33,741 bases of DNA from Alphaproteobacteria bacterium (GTDB taxonomy: Bacteria; Pseudomonadota; Alphaproteobacteria; RF32; CAG-239), in contig JAGASU010000125.1 in NCBI GenBank assembly GCA_017621635.1, positions 1 to 33,741 of the forward strand, given 5' to 3'. How positions within the stretch are numbered: the stretch's first letter is position 1; every line of letters begins with the position of its first letter. Below the pieces are notes generated by a model. It was given only the letters and a program-made list of their open reading frames with translations, ran no database searches and was not told the DNA's origin. Below, piece after piece: positions 24,222-32,338 of this stretch. A program made the position numbers and the translations under genes.

Positions 24222-24349
24222 TGGTTGCGGGGGAAGGATTTGACGTCGTTTCACTCCGCCGCACGGGCGCTCATCGGCTTTCAGCCGACCGGCGTTCTTC
24301 CGTCCGCCTTTCGCTGACAGTCGAACCAACTTCTTCGTTGGTTCAAATC
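24222..24349 (-). pseudogene. Broken copy of the initiator-tRNA 3' end with a GC-rich insertion
   Basis: Positions 24222-24243 are identical over 22 nt to 24404-24425, the CCA end, acceptor strand and T-arm of the intact tRNA. The tRNA match then stops in the T-loop and resumes with ACCAAC at 24325. The 81 nt between (24244-24324) are G+C-rich and contain a 6-bp hairpin TCGGCT-TTC-AGCCGA (24274-24288). Just after it, GAACCAAC-TTCTTC-GTTGGTTC (24323-24344) forms an inverted repeat built from the T-arm sequence. No 5' half of a tRNA is present. It could be an attachment-site scar or a palindromic-element insertion. Confidence 0.65.
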
Positions 24350-24370
24350 TATTCTCATATCTAAAAATAT

Positions 24371-24394
24371 AAAAACCAGTCACAAGGACTGGCT
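24371..24394 (-). terminator. Terminator of the initiator tRNA
   Basis: On the minus strand AGCCAGTC (24394-24387) pairs with GACTGGTT (24381-24374, one G-U pair) around a 5-nt loop, followed by T residues to 24371. It lies 10 nt beyond the tRNA CCA end. Confidence 0.7.
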
Positions 24395-24403
24395 ACTCAT
24401 TTT

Positions 24404-24480
<77 letters not shown>

Positions 24481-24512
24481 ATAAATAAGCTGTTCTCAAA
24501 AACAACAAAGAT

Positions 24513-24541
24513 GATATAACCTTAAAAAAAATAGTTGTCAA
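24513..24541 (-). promoter_or_regulatory. Promoter of the initiator tRNA
   Basis: On the minus strand perfect TTGACA (24541-24536), a 17-nt spacer, and TATATC (24518-24513). The start would be near 24506, 26 nt before the tRNA. Confidence 0.8.
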
Positions 24542-24620
24542 TAATATTTTTTAATATTTTGCATATTTTTTTTCTCCTGTTATCTTAAAAACAACTGTTA
24601 ATGCTTTCAAAGGTATGTAA

Positions 24621-25502
24621 ATGAAAGAAAAATCCTTAAATAACGAGTCGACAATCACTCATAATCCTGAGCGCAAGCTGGGAATTGTCGCCGGAGGCGG
24701 CGAACTTCCTTTTAAGCTCATCAGCTGGTGTGAAAAAAATGCCCGCCCGTATTTTGTTTTAGCTATAAAAGGCAACGCTGCCGAAAATCTCTGCACCGGC
24801 AATATCCCGCATGAAGAAATAAGAATAGGCCAAGCCGGCACCGGTTTTAAGCGTTTCAAACAAGAAGGCGTTAAAGAAATCGTTTTAATCGGCACCATCA
24901 AACGCCCGAGCTTCAAAGAACTCGTTCCGGATTTAAAAACCGCCGCTTTTTTTGCCAAAATCGGCTCCAAAGCCTTAGGCGATGACGGTATTTTGCGCGC
25001 ACTGATTAAAGAAATCGAAGCCGAGGGGATGAAAGTTGTCGGCATACAAGAAGTTATGCCTGATATCTTGGTCAAAATCGGCACTTTAACCGCCAAGGCG
25101 CCCGACAAAGAAGATGAAATAGATATCCGCCGCGGCGTTGCCGTAGCCACCTCCTTGGGCGCGCTGGATGTCGGACAGTCCGTCGTCGTCCAGCAGGGCT
25201 TGGTTTTAGGCGTTGAGGGCATCGAGGGAACAGATAAGCTGATAACGCGTTGCGGCGAATACAAACGCCAAGGCAAAGCCCCGGTTTTAATCAAACTGCG
25301 CAAACCCTCGCAAGACTTGCGGGTAGATTTGCCGACAATCGGGCTTAAAACCGTCGAAAACGCCCACGCACAAGGCTTTAAAGGCATAGCCGTTCACGCC
25401 GGTAACGCCCTGATTGTCAATGAGCCGGAAGTGATAGCGCTTGCCAATAAATATAAAATGTTTATCAAAGGGATAAATCCAGCGGAGTATGAAGAATGTT
25501 AG
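24621..25502 (+). CDS. lpxI: UDP-2,3-diacylglucosamine pyrophosphatase LpxI
   Basis: LpxI hydrolyses UDP-2,3-diacylglucosamine to lipid X and UMP on the cytoplasmic side of the inner membrane. It is the alphaproteobacterial replacement for LpxH. The 293-aa protein (former DUF1009) has LGIVAGGGELPFKLI at 20-34, GDDGILRALIKEIEAEG, GQSVVVQQGLVLGVEGIEGTD and the C-terminal RVDLPTIGLKTVENA region expected to hold the catalytic Asp. AAAGG precedes the ATG. Its last 7 nt overlap lpxB, whose product uses lipid X, so the pair encodes successive steps. A 19-residue polar N-terminal extension is slightly unusual. Confidence 0.95.
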   Translation: MKEKSLNNESTITHNPERKLGIVAGGGELPFKLISWCEKNARPYFVLAIKGNAAENLCTGNIPHEEIRIGQAGTGFKRFKQEGVKEIVLIGTIKRPSFKELVPDLKTAAFFAKIGSKALGDDGILRALIKEIEAEGMKVVGIQEVMPDILVKIGTLTAKAPDKEDEIDIRRGVAVATSLGALDVGQSVVVQQGLVLGVEGIEGTDKLITRCGEYKRQGKAPVLIKLRKPSQDLRVDLPTIGLKTVENAHAQGFKGIAVHAGNALIVNEPEVIALANKYKMFIKGINPAEYEEC

Positions 25503-26632
25503 TTTATTTGATAGCCGGAGAACCGTCGGGAGATACCTTGGGTGCAAAACTTATGCGTGCCTTAAAAAAAGCCGACCCCAAAATTGAATTTGCCGGTCTT
25601 GGCGGTGAAAATATGCAAAAAGAAGGCTTAAACTCGCTTTTTGATATAACAGACCTGGCCATAATGGGCTTGGCCGAGGTTATCCCGAGCATACCCAAGG
25701 TCTTAAAGCGCTTAAAACAAACCGTTGCAGACATTAAAGCCAAACAGCCTGCCGCCGTCATCACGATAGACAGTTGGAGCTTTTCTTCCCGTGTGCATAA
25801 AGCGTTGCGCAAAGATAAAATAGATACCTTGCAAATCCATTACGTCGCGCCGCAAGTCTGGGCCTGGAAAAAGGGCAGGGCGAAAACCATGTATAAATAC
25901 ATTGACCATCTTTTAACCCTGTTTCCGAACGAACCGGCTTATTTCACCCCTTATCGCTTAACGGCAGATTGTGTCGGCCATCCGGCTATTGAGGATATAA
26001 AACAAACCGAAACCAAAACAAAAGAAAATAACCTCATTCTGCTTCTCCCCGGCTCAAGACATAATGAGGTGACGCGCCTACTGCCGGTATTTTTACAAAC
26101 CGCCGCGCTCTTAAAACAACAAAATCCGGCGCTCGAATTTGCCCTCCCGACCGTCAAGACGGTGGAAACCTCTGTCCGTCAAATCCTGAAAGCAAGCCAA
26201 ATGAAAGATATCAAAATTATCAATGACCCATTGGCAAAAAAGCAGGCTTTTGCCGACGCTCACGCCGCCATTGCCGCCTCTGGCACCGTGTCGTTGGAAT
26301 TGGCACTCTTAAAAATCCCGCACATCATCGCTTACAAAGTCGCCCCGTTAACCGCGTTCATTGCCCGCCATTTCTTAAAAATATGGTCGGTCAACCTGCC
26401 AAATATTATCTTAAATGAACGTGTCATCAAAGAGATGTTGCAAGAATCCTGCACCCCCGCCGCCTTGGCGGAAGCCATAACCCCTTATCTTGATAATAAA
26501 GGCAAAGCAAGAGAAAACTTCTTGCAAAAGATGACCGAGCTTCATCAAAAACTTGGCGTCGGCAAAGAAACGCCGAGCCAAAAAGCCGCATCAATTATTT
26601 TAAATAAAATAAAAGAAAGACACCAAAAGTGA
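25496..26632 (+). CDS. lpxB: Lipid-A-disaccharide synthase
   Basis: LpxB (GT19) joins lipid X to UDP-2,3-diacylglucosamine to give the tetra-acyl disaccharide 1-phosphate. The 378-aa protein shows IAGEPSGDTLGAKLM at the N-terminus, HYVAPQVWAWKKGRAKTM in the middle, LLPGSRHNEVTRLLPVFL, and the late AAIAASGTVSLELALLKIPHIIAYK segment. It overlaps lpxI at its start and comEC at its end (GTGA), so the three genes form one translationally coupled unit. Length is normal for the family. Confidence 0.96.
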   Translation: MLVYLIAGEPSGDTLGAKLMRALKKADPKIEFAGLGGENMQKEGLNSLFDITDLAIMGLAEVIPSIPKVLKRLKQTVADIKAKQPAAVITIDSWSFSSRVHKALRKDKIDTLQIHYVAPQVWAWKKGRAKTMYKYIDHLLTLFPNEPAYFTPYRLTADCVGHPAIEDIKQTETKTKENNLILLLPGSRHNEVTRLLPVFLQTAALLKQQNPALEFALPTVKTVETSVRQILKASQMKDIKIINDPLAKKQAFADAHAAIAASGTVSLELALLKIPHIIAYKVAPLTAFIARHFLKIWSVNLPNIILNERVIKEMLQESCTPAALAEAITPYLDNKGKARENFLQKMTELHQKLGVGKETPSQKAASIILNKIKERHQK

Positions 26633-28587
26633 TAGAATTTCTAAAAAAGCAAGGACTGCGCCTCAAGCTTTACGCTTATGAAAATTATCAAAATGAAGCG
26701 GAAAGTCTGCTGGTCTGGTATGCCGTCGCTTACGCTCTGGGGGCGGCTTTTTATTTCGCTTTTCCCTATGAATTGCCGGTATGGCTCTTGGTAGTCTTTC
26801 TTGAAGCCGTTCTTTTATTGCTTTACCTGAACAACCGCCGTGAAGGAACATTTAAGTTCTTAACCTATCTGGCGGTGTTCTCTTTAGGCCTCTGCATTGC
26901 CAAGGCAAACGCCCTTTATCAAAACCAGAGTATAGAAAAAAATATTGAAGAAACAACCTATATATCCGGACAAGTTAAAGTAACGGATTATAATTCAGCC
27001 GGTCGCCGGCGAATAGAACTCATCAATGCCGATAACTTTGAAAAGCCCTTAAAAGGCAGTTATAAAATCAGTTTAAATCAAAACCTTCCTTGGCTCAAAT
27101 CAGGCGTTTGTGTTGAGTTAATTGCTAAATTTCCGCAAAACTATACGCCAAATCCGTTAAGCAATTATAATATGGACAGGGCAAATTTTTATCAGGGCGT
27201 CAGCGCCTCCGGCTATGCTATAAGTCCGGTATTTCAAAAAGAATGCGAACACTCTCCCTCTGTGATAGCCAACCTGATAACCGCAATGCGCCAAGCCGTC
27301 CTCAAAGCGTTATCTCCCGCTAATCCTGAAACACAAGGGATAATAAAAGCCTTAACCATCGGAGATAAAAGTACCATTTCGCAATCACAGGCCGCTGATT
27401 ATCGCACCTCCGGCCTCGCCCACTTTTTAGCTATTTCCGGAATGCATATGGGGATGATTGCACTACTGGCGTTTTTCCTCATCAGGCTCCTTTTCTTTAA
27501 CTTGGGCGAGGGGAGGTATGATCTGCGCAAACCTGCAGCACTCATTGCTCTGGCTGTCACCTTTGTTTATTTTCTGATTTCAGGCCAGAGCATATCCTGC
27601 ATCAGAGCATTCATTATGACCTCCATCATTCTCTTGGCCGTACTCTTAAACCGTCGAGCTATCTCTTTAAGGTTATGGGCGTTTGCCGTGATAATTGTCG
27701 TAAGCATAATGCCCGAAGCCGTCATCTCCCCTGGCTTCTTAATGTCTTTTGCCGCCGTTTTGGGCTTAACCGCATTTTATGAGAAAAATGCCGCCAAGCT
27801 GCACCATTGGTTTGCGCAAAAATCGCTCTTGGGCAAAATCTTAACCTACATCACCGGCGTGTTAATTACGGATTTTGTCGCCAGCCTGATGACAACACCA
27901 TATAGTCTTTATTACTTCCGTCAGTTTTCACTATACACCAGCTTAGGCAATCTCTTGGCCGCGCCCGTCATCGCCTTTGTCATTATGCCGGCCTTATTGG
28001 CTTTTTTAATCACGGTGCCGTTCGGCGGCTCAACCTTGTGCTTAAAGCTGTTAAGCGCCGGAGTAGGGCTGTTAAATGACATCACCGCTTATGTCGCCTC
28101 ACTACCAAACGCCAAAAACGGCGAAGGCTTGTCGCAAATGCCCGATTGGGGGATATTCCTCATAACGCTGGGGCTGTTATGGTTCTGTATATGGCAGGAA
28201 AAATGGCGTTTTTGGGGTATCGTTGCTATCGTTTTGGGGCTTTCAAGCCTTCTCACCGCGCCAAAACCGGATTTTGTTTTTGACGCAACCGGCCAAACCT
28301 ACGCCTGTCGTGATGAAAAAGGCAAACTTACCCCGACCCCGTGGCATAAAAACAAGTTCTTAATCCGAAGCTGGACCGGCCAAACCCCGCAAAAAGGCAA
28401 ACTGATACCTAACCCAAATCTCTCCTGCACCAAAGAGGACTGCACCTGCCAAAAGCGTATCACTTTCAGCAAAGGTGAGGTTAAACTGGATAACCGCCCC
28501 GTAGAACTCAAATCCGGCGGCTTCATCAACTTGGATAAAGGGATATATTATACACCGCACCGTTCCCCGCGGATATGGGATAAATAA
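26629..28587 (+). CDS. comEC: ComEC/Rec2-family membrane protein without metallo-beta-lactamase domain, 652 aa
   Basis: ComEC forms the inner-membrane channel for single-stranded DNA uptake in competent bacteria. The N-terminal 200 residues contain two to three membrane helices and an OB-like DUF4131 domain (ISGQVKVTDYNSAGRRRIEL). The Competence domain (about 220-500) includes IKALTIGDKSTISQSQAADYRTSGLAHFLAISGMH split over several helices. After about residue 530 the usual metallo-beta-lactamase nuclease domain is replaced by a short Cys-containing tail. This shortened form is, to my knowledge, common in alphaproteobacteria. The GTG start overlaps the lpxB stop. No other competence genes are visible. 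Confidence 0.9.
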   Translation: MIEFLKKQGLRLKLYAYENYQNEAESLLVWYAVAYALGAAFYFAFPYELPVWLLVVFLEAVLLLLYLNNRREGTFKFLTYLAVFSLGLCIAKANALYQNQSIEKNIEETTYISGQVKVTDYNSAGRRRIELINADNFEKPLKGSYKISLNQNLPWLKSGVCVELIAKFPQNYTPNPLSNYNMDRANFYQGVSASGYAISPVFQKECEHSPSVIANLITAMRQAVLKALSPANPETQGIIKALTIGDKSTISQSQAADYRTSGLAHFLAISGMHMGMIALLAFFLIRLLFFNLGEGRYDLRKPAALIALAVTFVYFLISGQSISCIRAFIMTSIILLAVLLNRRAISLRLWAFAVIIVVSIMPEAVISPGFLMSFAAVLGLTAFYEKNAAKLHHWFAQKSLLGKILTYITGVLITDFVASLMTTPYSLYYFRQFSLYTSLGNLLAAPVIAFVIMPALLAFLITVPFGGSTLCLKLLSAGVGLLNDITAYVASLPNAKNGEGLSQMPDWGIFLITLGLLWFCIWQEKWRFWGIVAIVLGLSSLLTAPKPDFVFDATGQTYACRDEKGKLTPTPWHKNKFLIRSWTGQTPQKGKLIPNPNLSCTKEDCTCQKRITFSKGEVKLDNRPVELKSGGFINLDKGIYYTPHRSPRIWDK

Positions 28588-28592
28588 AAAAC

Positions 28593-29435
28593 TTATTGCT
28601 GTTCTGTAACAGGGCTTTCAATCGCAACAGCTTTGCTGATTTCTCTCAAAATATCATCTTGGCTCACCGTCTTTCCTTGCCAAGCTTTAAGAGATTGCTT
28701 CATTAATGCTTTAGCTTGTTCAATCTGCTGAGAATTCAGACCGGCCGTAGCGCCTTGTTCGGCAACCTGATCCATAATCGTTTCAATCGCCGCCTTTTGC
28801 ACGGCCTGCCTGGTCCAGTCATCAAAACGTGCCCAACTGACAACAATTCCTGCACACAAAAGAACGAAAAAAATAAACCTGAACTTAGCAATAATCCGGT
28901 CATTATCAGCCCCGTAAATTTGATCATCACTGTCATCAGCTTCGCCGAAAAGCCCTTCTTCATTATCGGTAGGCAAACAAAAGAGTCTGACTAAAAATAA
29001 GAACCATAACAAAAGAACAATAGCGACATATCCGCTGATGAAAAAGGCTCCGGCCGCCAATACGGCAAAAACACCCAAATACATGCCTGCCTTTTTATTA
29101 ATATCATGTAACCTTCTGGCCGCAACCGCCGCACTTGGGATAAGCGTCGCTAAGAGATAATAGTAAGCCAGCATAGTTTCTTCAATCACATTACCCACAA
29201 CATAAAGCACCGCCAAAACAATCATTTCAGCCGCCATAAAGCCCCAAAACTCAAGCCGGCTCGCTCTGCCGTGAAACGAAAGATATTTTTGCGTAATCCC
29301 TCTTAAATAATAATCAAACGCGTCTCCCCAGGCATGGTGCATATTTTCTTTTGTTACACGTTTAAGCTCTTTATCCGTCTTAGCCGCCGGTAAAGGTGTT
29401 TCTTCGCTTAAAATATCTTTATCTTTAATCAGCAT
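28593..29435 (-). CDS. DUF805-domain inner-membrane protein, 280 aa
   Basis: Residues about 45-160 carry a DUF805 domain (YLSFHGRASRLEFWGF ... SAAVAARRLHDINKKAGMY) with four predicted membrane helices. An acidic loop (EEGLFGEADDSDDQIYG), a fifth helix near 185-205, and a soluble Gln/Ala-rich helical tail follow. DUF805 proteins have no firmly assigned function. AGGAGAG precedes the ATG. It is the last gene of the accB-accC-membrane protein series (25-nt gap) and ends 5 nt from the convergent comEC gene with no obvious terminator. Confidence 0.85.
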   Translation of the reverse strand: MLIKDKDILSEETPLPAAKTDKELKRVTKENMHHAWGDAFDYYLRGITQKYLSFHGRASRLEFWGFMAAEMIVLAVLYVVGNVIEETMLAYYYLLATLIPSAAVAARRLHDINKKAGMYLGVFAVLAAGAFFISGYVAIVLLLWFLFLVRLFCLPTDNEEGLFGEADDSDDQIYGADNDRIIAKFRFIFFVLLCAGIVVSWARFDDWTRQAVQKAAIETIMDQVAEQGATAGLNSQQIEQAKALMKQSLKAWQGKTVSQDDILREISKAVAIESPVTEQQ

Positions 29436-29460
29436 TGCAATTCTCTCCTAAATTTGCAGA

Positions 29461-30279
29461 TCAGACAGCGTCATTTTCAACCGCTTTTTTCTTTTTTGTC
29501 GCCTTTTTGATTTCTTGATTGCCTTCTATGGGGTCTTTTTGAACCTCGGAAACGGCAACACTATCTTTTTTGTTTCGCTTGCCAAACGGTATATTATAAA
29601 AGAAATCATACATCTTAAAATACACAATAGAGATAAAAGCCAAAATACCGGACCGGACCATCTCCGCCACAATCGGATTAACAAAATTAAGCGCAATCAT
29701 CATACACAACAAGATAATAAACGCCACGGCTGCCGTCATCCCGATACGGATAAAATTCCCCTTAGTTTTGGCGTAGGCGTTCAAAAGCGAACGGCTTTTG
29801 CCGGTAATTTCCGAAACAAACGTAAACGAAGGTACGATAAAAAACACCACAAACAGCATAAAGATAAACAAATATTTGCCCACCAGCCAAAAAACGCTGC
29901 CAAGAATGAGCGAGACAAGAACTTCACCCCCCGTCGGTAACGCTTCTTTAACAAAATAAAGCAAAAAGTTAATCACAACCGTGCTTGCCAAAATGGCGCT
30001 TAAAAACATCACCACAGCCGTCAAAAACCTTAACCCCGCGGCAATGAAAACCTCTTTGTCTTTCAAAATTTGCTGTTTATAATAAAATCCCGCGGCAAAA
30101 TAAAAGAACAAATAGATATATACAAGAAAAACCACCCTAAAAGAAGTGGCGCCGATAAACATCGGAGCCAAACTTCCCAAGAAATAAAAAATACTCAAAA
30201 AAACATATGCAAACAAATGACTGGTAACGTATCTGTAAGCGTTTCTGTAAACCTTTTTTACTGATAGTTTTTCTTGCAT
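29461..30279 (-). CDS. Polytopic membrane protein of unknown function, 272 aa
   Basis: At least six hydrophobic helices are visible (for example LFAYVFLSIFYFLGSLAPMF, VVFLVYIYLFFYFAAGFYY, YLFIFMLFVVFFIVPSFTFV, MTAAVAFIILLCMMIALNFV). They are followed by a short helix and a cytosolic Lys/Glu-rich tail ending KKATKKKKAVENDAV. I recognise no conserved catalytic motif or family name. AAAGG precedes the ATG, which lies only 9 nt after accC, so it is co-transcribed with the acetyl-CoA carboxylase genes. Its presence there is unexplained. Confidence 0.8.
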   Translation of the reverse strand: MQEKLSVKKVYRNAYRYVTSHLFAYVFLSIFYFLGSLAPMFIGATSFRVVFLVYIYLFFYFAAGFYYKQQILKDKEVFIAAGLRFLTAVVMFLSAILASTVVINFLLYFVKEALPTGGEVLVSLILGSVFWLVGKYLFIFMLFVVFFIVPSFTFVSEITGKSRSLLNAYAKTKGNFIRIGMTAAVAFIILLCMMIALNFVNPIVAEMVRSGILAFISIVYFKMYDFFYNIPFGKRNKKDSVAVSEVQKDPIEGNQEIKKATKKKKAVENDAV

Positions 30280-30288
30280 TTCAAACCT

Positions 30289-31629
30289 TTATTTCCTTTT
30301 ATTCATATATTCCGTTAACCAGTGAATATTATATTGCCCGTCAATAAATTCATTTTGGGAAATAATATCCTGATGCAACGGAATCGTCGTCTTAACGCCC
30401 ATGATGATAAACTCTTCCAAAGCCCGACGCAAACGCATCAAAGCGGCGTTTCTTGTTTTGGCATGAACAATGAGTTTAGCAATCATGCTGTCATAAAACG
30501 GCGGAATGGAGTATCCCGAATAAATCTCGGAATCAACGCGGATTCCCAAGCCGCCCGGAGCGTGCCACTCGGTAATTTTTCCGGGGCAGGGCGCAAACGT
30601 TTCCGGATCTTCAGCGTTAATACGACACTCAATCGCGTGTCCCTTAAACTGAATATCATCTTGTGTATAGCCCAAAGCCGCGCCGGAGGCAATGCGGATC
30701 TGCTCACGCACAATATCAATTCCTGAAACCGCTTCCGTAATCGGATGCTCAACTTGAAGGCGGGTGTTCATCTCTAAGAAATAAAACTTGCCGTCTTCAT
30801 ACATAAATTCCAGCGTTCCGGCGTTTTGATAGCCGATTTTCTTAATCGCGTTGCAGACAATCTCGCCGATTTCTTTACGCTGTGTGTCATTCAAAGCCGG
30901 TGACGGGCATTCTTCAATCACTTTTTGATGATTACGTTGAATAGAGCAGTCACGTTCGCCCAAATGAACCACATTGCCGTATTTATCCGCTAAAATCTGC
31001 ATTTCAATATGCCGCGGGTGCTGTAAATATTTTTCCATATACACGACGTCAGACGGAAAAGCCGCTTTAGCTTCCGCTTTGGCCATAGTGTAAGCTTCAC
31101 CGATATCGTCATCGGAATAAGCCACTTTCATTCCTTTGCCGCCGCCGCCGTCTTTGGCTTTAATAATCACCGGATAACCGATTTTATTAGCCCACTCTTT
31201 AGCGTCTTCAACACTCTCAAGAGCCGTTGACCCCGGGGTAATCGGAAGACCTGCTTCAATAGCCGCTTTTCTTGCCGTAATTTTATCACCCAATAAGCGC
31301 ATTTGCTCAGCGGTCGGACCGATAAACGTAATGCCGTGCAATTCAACCATCTCGGCAAAATCTGCATTTTCAGATAAAAAGCCGAAACCGGGGTGAATAG
31401 CGTCCGCACCCGTAATTAACGCCGCGGAAATAATCGCCTGTTTGTTCAGATACGATTCGGAAGACCTTGCAGGGCCTATACAAACCGCTTCATCAGCCAA
31501 ACGGACATGCATGGCGTTAGCATCGGCCTCAGAGTGAACCGCCACCGTGCGAATACCCATTTCTCGGCAGGCTCTGTGGATTCGAAGCGCAACTTCGCCG
31601 CGGTTTGCAATTAAAACTTTCTCAAACAT
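30289..31629 (-). CDS. accC: Acetyl-CoA carboxylase, biotin carboxylase subunit
   Basis: AccC carboxylates the biotin on AccB with bicarbonate and ATP, starting malonyl-CoA synthesis. The 446-aa length is normal. Visible motifs are KVLIANRGEVALRIHRACREMGI at the N-terminus (split by normal spacing), the ATP-grasp glycine loop KAKDGGGGKGMKV, GERDCSIQRNHQKVIEECPSP, and EMNTRLQVEHPITEAVSGIDIV with the catalytic Arg/Glu region. It lies 21 nt after accB. In this window accBC is not followed by the usual aminoacyl-protein transferase or other known partner but by two membrane-protein genes. Confidence 0.97.
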   Translation of the reverse strand: MFEKVLIANRGEVALRIHRACREMGIRTVAVHSEADANAMHVRLADEAVCIGPARSSESYLNKQAIISAALITGADAIHPGFGFLSENADFAEMVELHGITFIGPTAEQMRLLGDKITARKAAIEAGLPITPGSTALESVEDAKEWANKIGYPVIIKAKDGGGGKGMKVAYSDDDIGEAYTMAKAEAKAAFPSDVVYMEKYLQHPRHIEMQILADKYGNVVHLGERDCSIQRNHQKVIEECPSPALNDTQRKEIGEIVCNAIKKIGYQNAGTLEFMYEDGKFYFLEMNTRLQVEHPITEAVSGIDIVREQIRIASGAALGYTQDDIQFKGHAIECRINAEDPETFAPCPGKITEWHAPGGLGIRVDSEIYSGYSIPPFYDSMIAKLIVHAKTRNAALMRLRRALEEFIIMGVKTTIPLHQDIISQNEFIDGQYNIHWLTEYMNKRK

Positions 31630-31650
31630 CTAAAAATTCCCAAAAAAAGT

Positions 31651-32136
31651 TTATTCAATCACAACCAAAGGCTCGCCGTATTCAACCGGATCGCCGCTTT
31701 CAACCAAAATTTTAACCACTTTGCCGCCTTTGTGCGCTTTAACCGGATTAAAGGTTTTCATAGCTTCAACCAAGCAAACCGTGTCACCTTCAGCCACCGT
31801 GTCACCCGGTTTAACATAATCCGGAGATTTCGGATCAGCAGACAAATAAACCACACCAACCATCGGCGATTTAACCGCGTTCGGGCTGTTCGTATAGTCA
31901 ACCTCGGCGCTTTCAGCCGGAGCAGTGGCTATTGCAACCGGTGCCGCAGCCGGAGAAACCGGAGCAGGGGCAACCGCTGGAGCCTGTGCAAACGCACCTG
32001 TTACGGCAACGCCGGCCGGTTGTCTTGATAGGGAGATTCGGCAGCTTTCATCCTCGTATTCTAATTCGGTTAAATTTGTTTTATCTAAGATTTCTGCCAG
32101 TCTGCTTATAATTTTTGTATCCAAGGGATTAGACAT
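31651..32136 (-). CDS. accB: Acetyl-CoA carboxylase, biotin carboxyl carrier protein
   Basis: The 161-aa protein has an N-terminal helical domain, an Ala/Pro-rich flexible linker (about 58-85) and a C-terminal biotinyl domain with VEAMKTFNPV, where Lys127 is expected to be biotinylated. The thumb region PSPDY before the target is normal for AccB. The ATG at 32136 with GAGAGG upstream is chosen. A longer frame starting at 32175 would add 13 residues without homology. It is the first gene of a four-gene operon. I could not place a convincing promoter in the 202-bp divergent region shared with the ftsK-like gene. Confidence 0.95.
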   Translation of the reverse strand: MSNPLDTKIISRLAEILDKTNLTELEYEDESCRISLSRQPAGVAVTGAFAQAPAVAPAPVSPAAAPVAIATAPAESAEVDYTNSPNAVKSPMVGVVYLSADPKSPDYVKPGDTVAEGDTVCLVEAMKTFNPVKAHKGGKVVKILVESGDPVEYGEPLVVIE

Positions 32137-32338
32137 AATTATCCTCTCAATTAAAATTAAATTCTTTCCATTCATAAGCCGACATTCAAAAAATTACAAG
32201 CATTTTCTTCCATCTCTCCCCAAACAATGCACAAAAAGCGCAAAAACAGAGCGTTAAAATATAAACTCAAACAAAAGATGTTATCCTATTTTTAATAAAT
32301 AGTGCTTATATTACAAAAAAACATAAAGGAAGATAAAA

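Larger units (their letters stand above)
23816..24403. other. Gene-free interval: operon control region and tRNA remnant
   Basis: This 588-bp stretch between the recombinase-like gene and the initiator tRNA holds the inverted repeat and promoter (23861-23982), the terminator at 24185-24214, the tRNA-derived fragment at 24222-24349 and the tRNA terminator at 24371-24394. Between 23983 and 24184 I see only A-rich sequence. No credible gene is present. Confidence 0.6.

Noticed and set aside
24168-24383. A 71-aa open frame across the tRNA remnant
   Set aside because: It reads through a tRNA-derived sequence, two terminator hairpins and the GC-rich insert; nothing suggests translation.
24659-25387. 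A 242-aa open frame on the minus strand
   Set aside because: It lies entirely antisense to lpxI, whose motifs are unmistakable. Its Ser/Pro/Lys-rich composition is typical of the complement of a GCC/AAA-rich coding frame.
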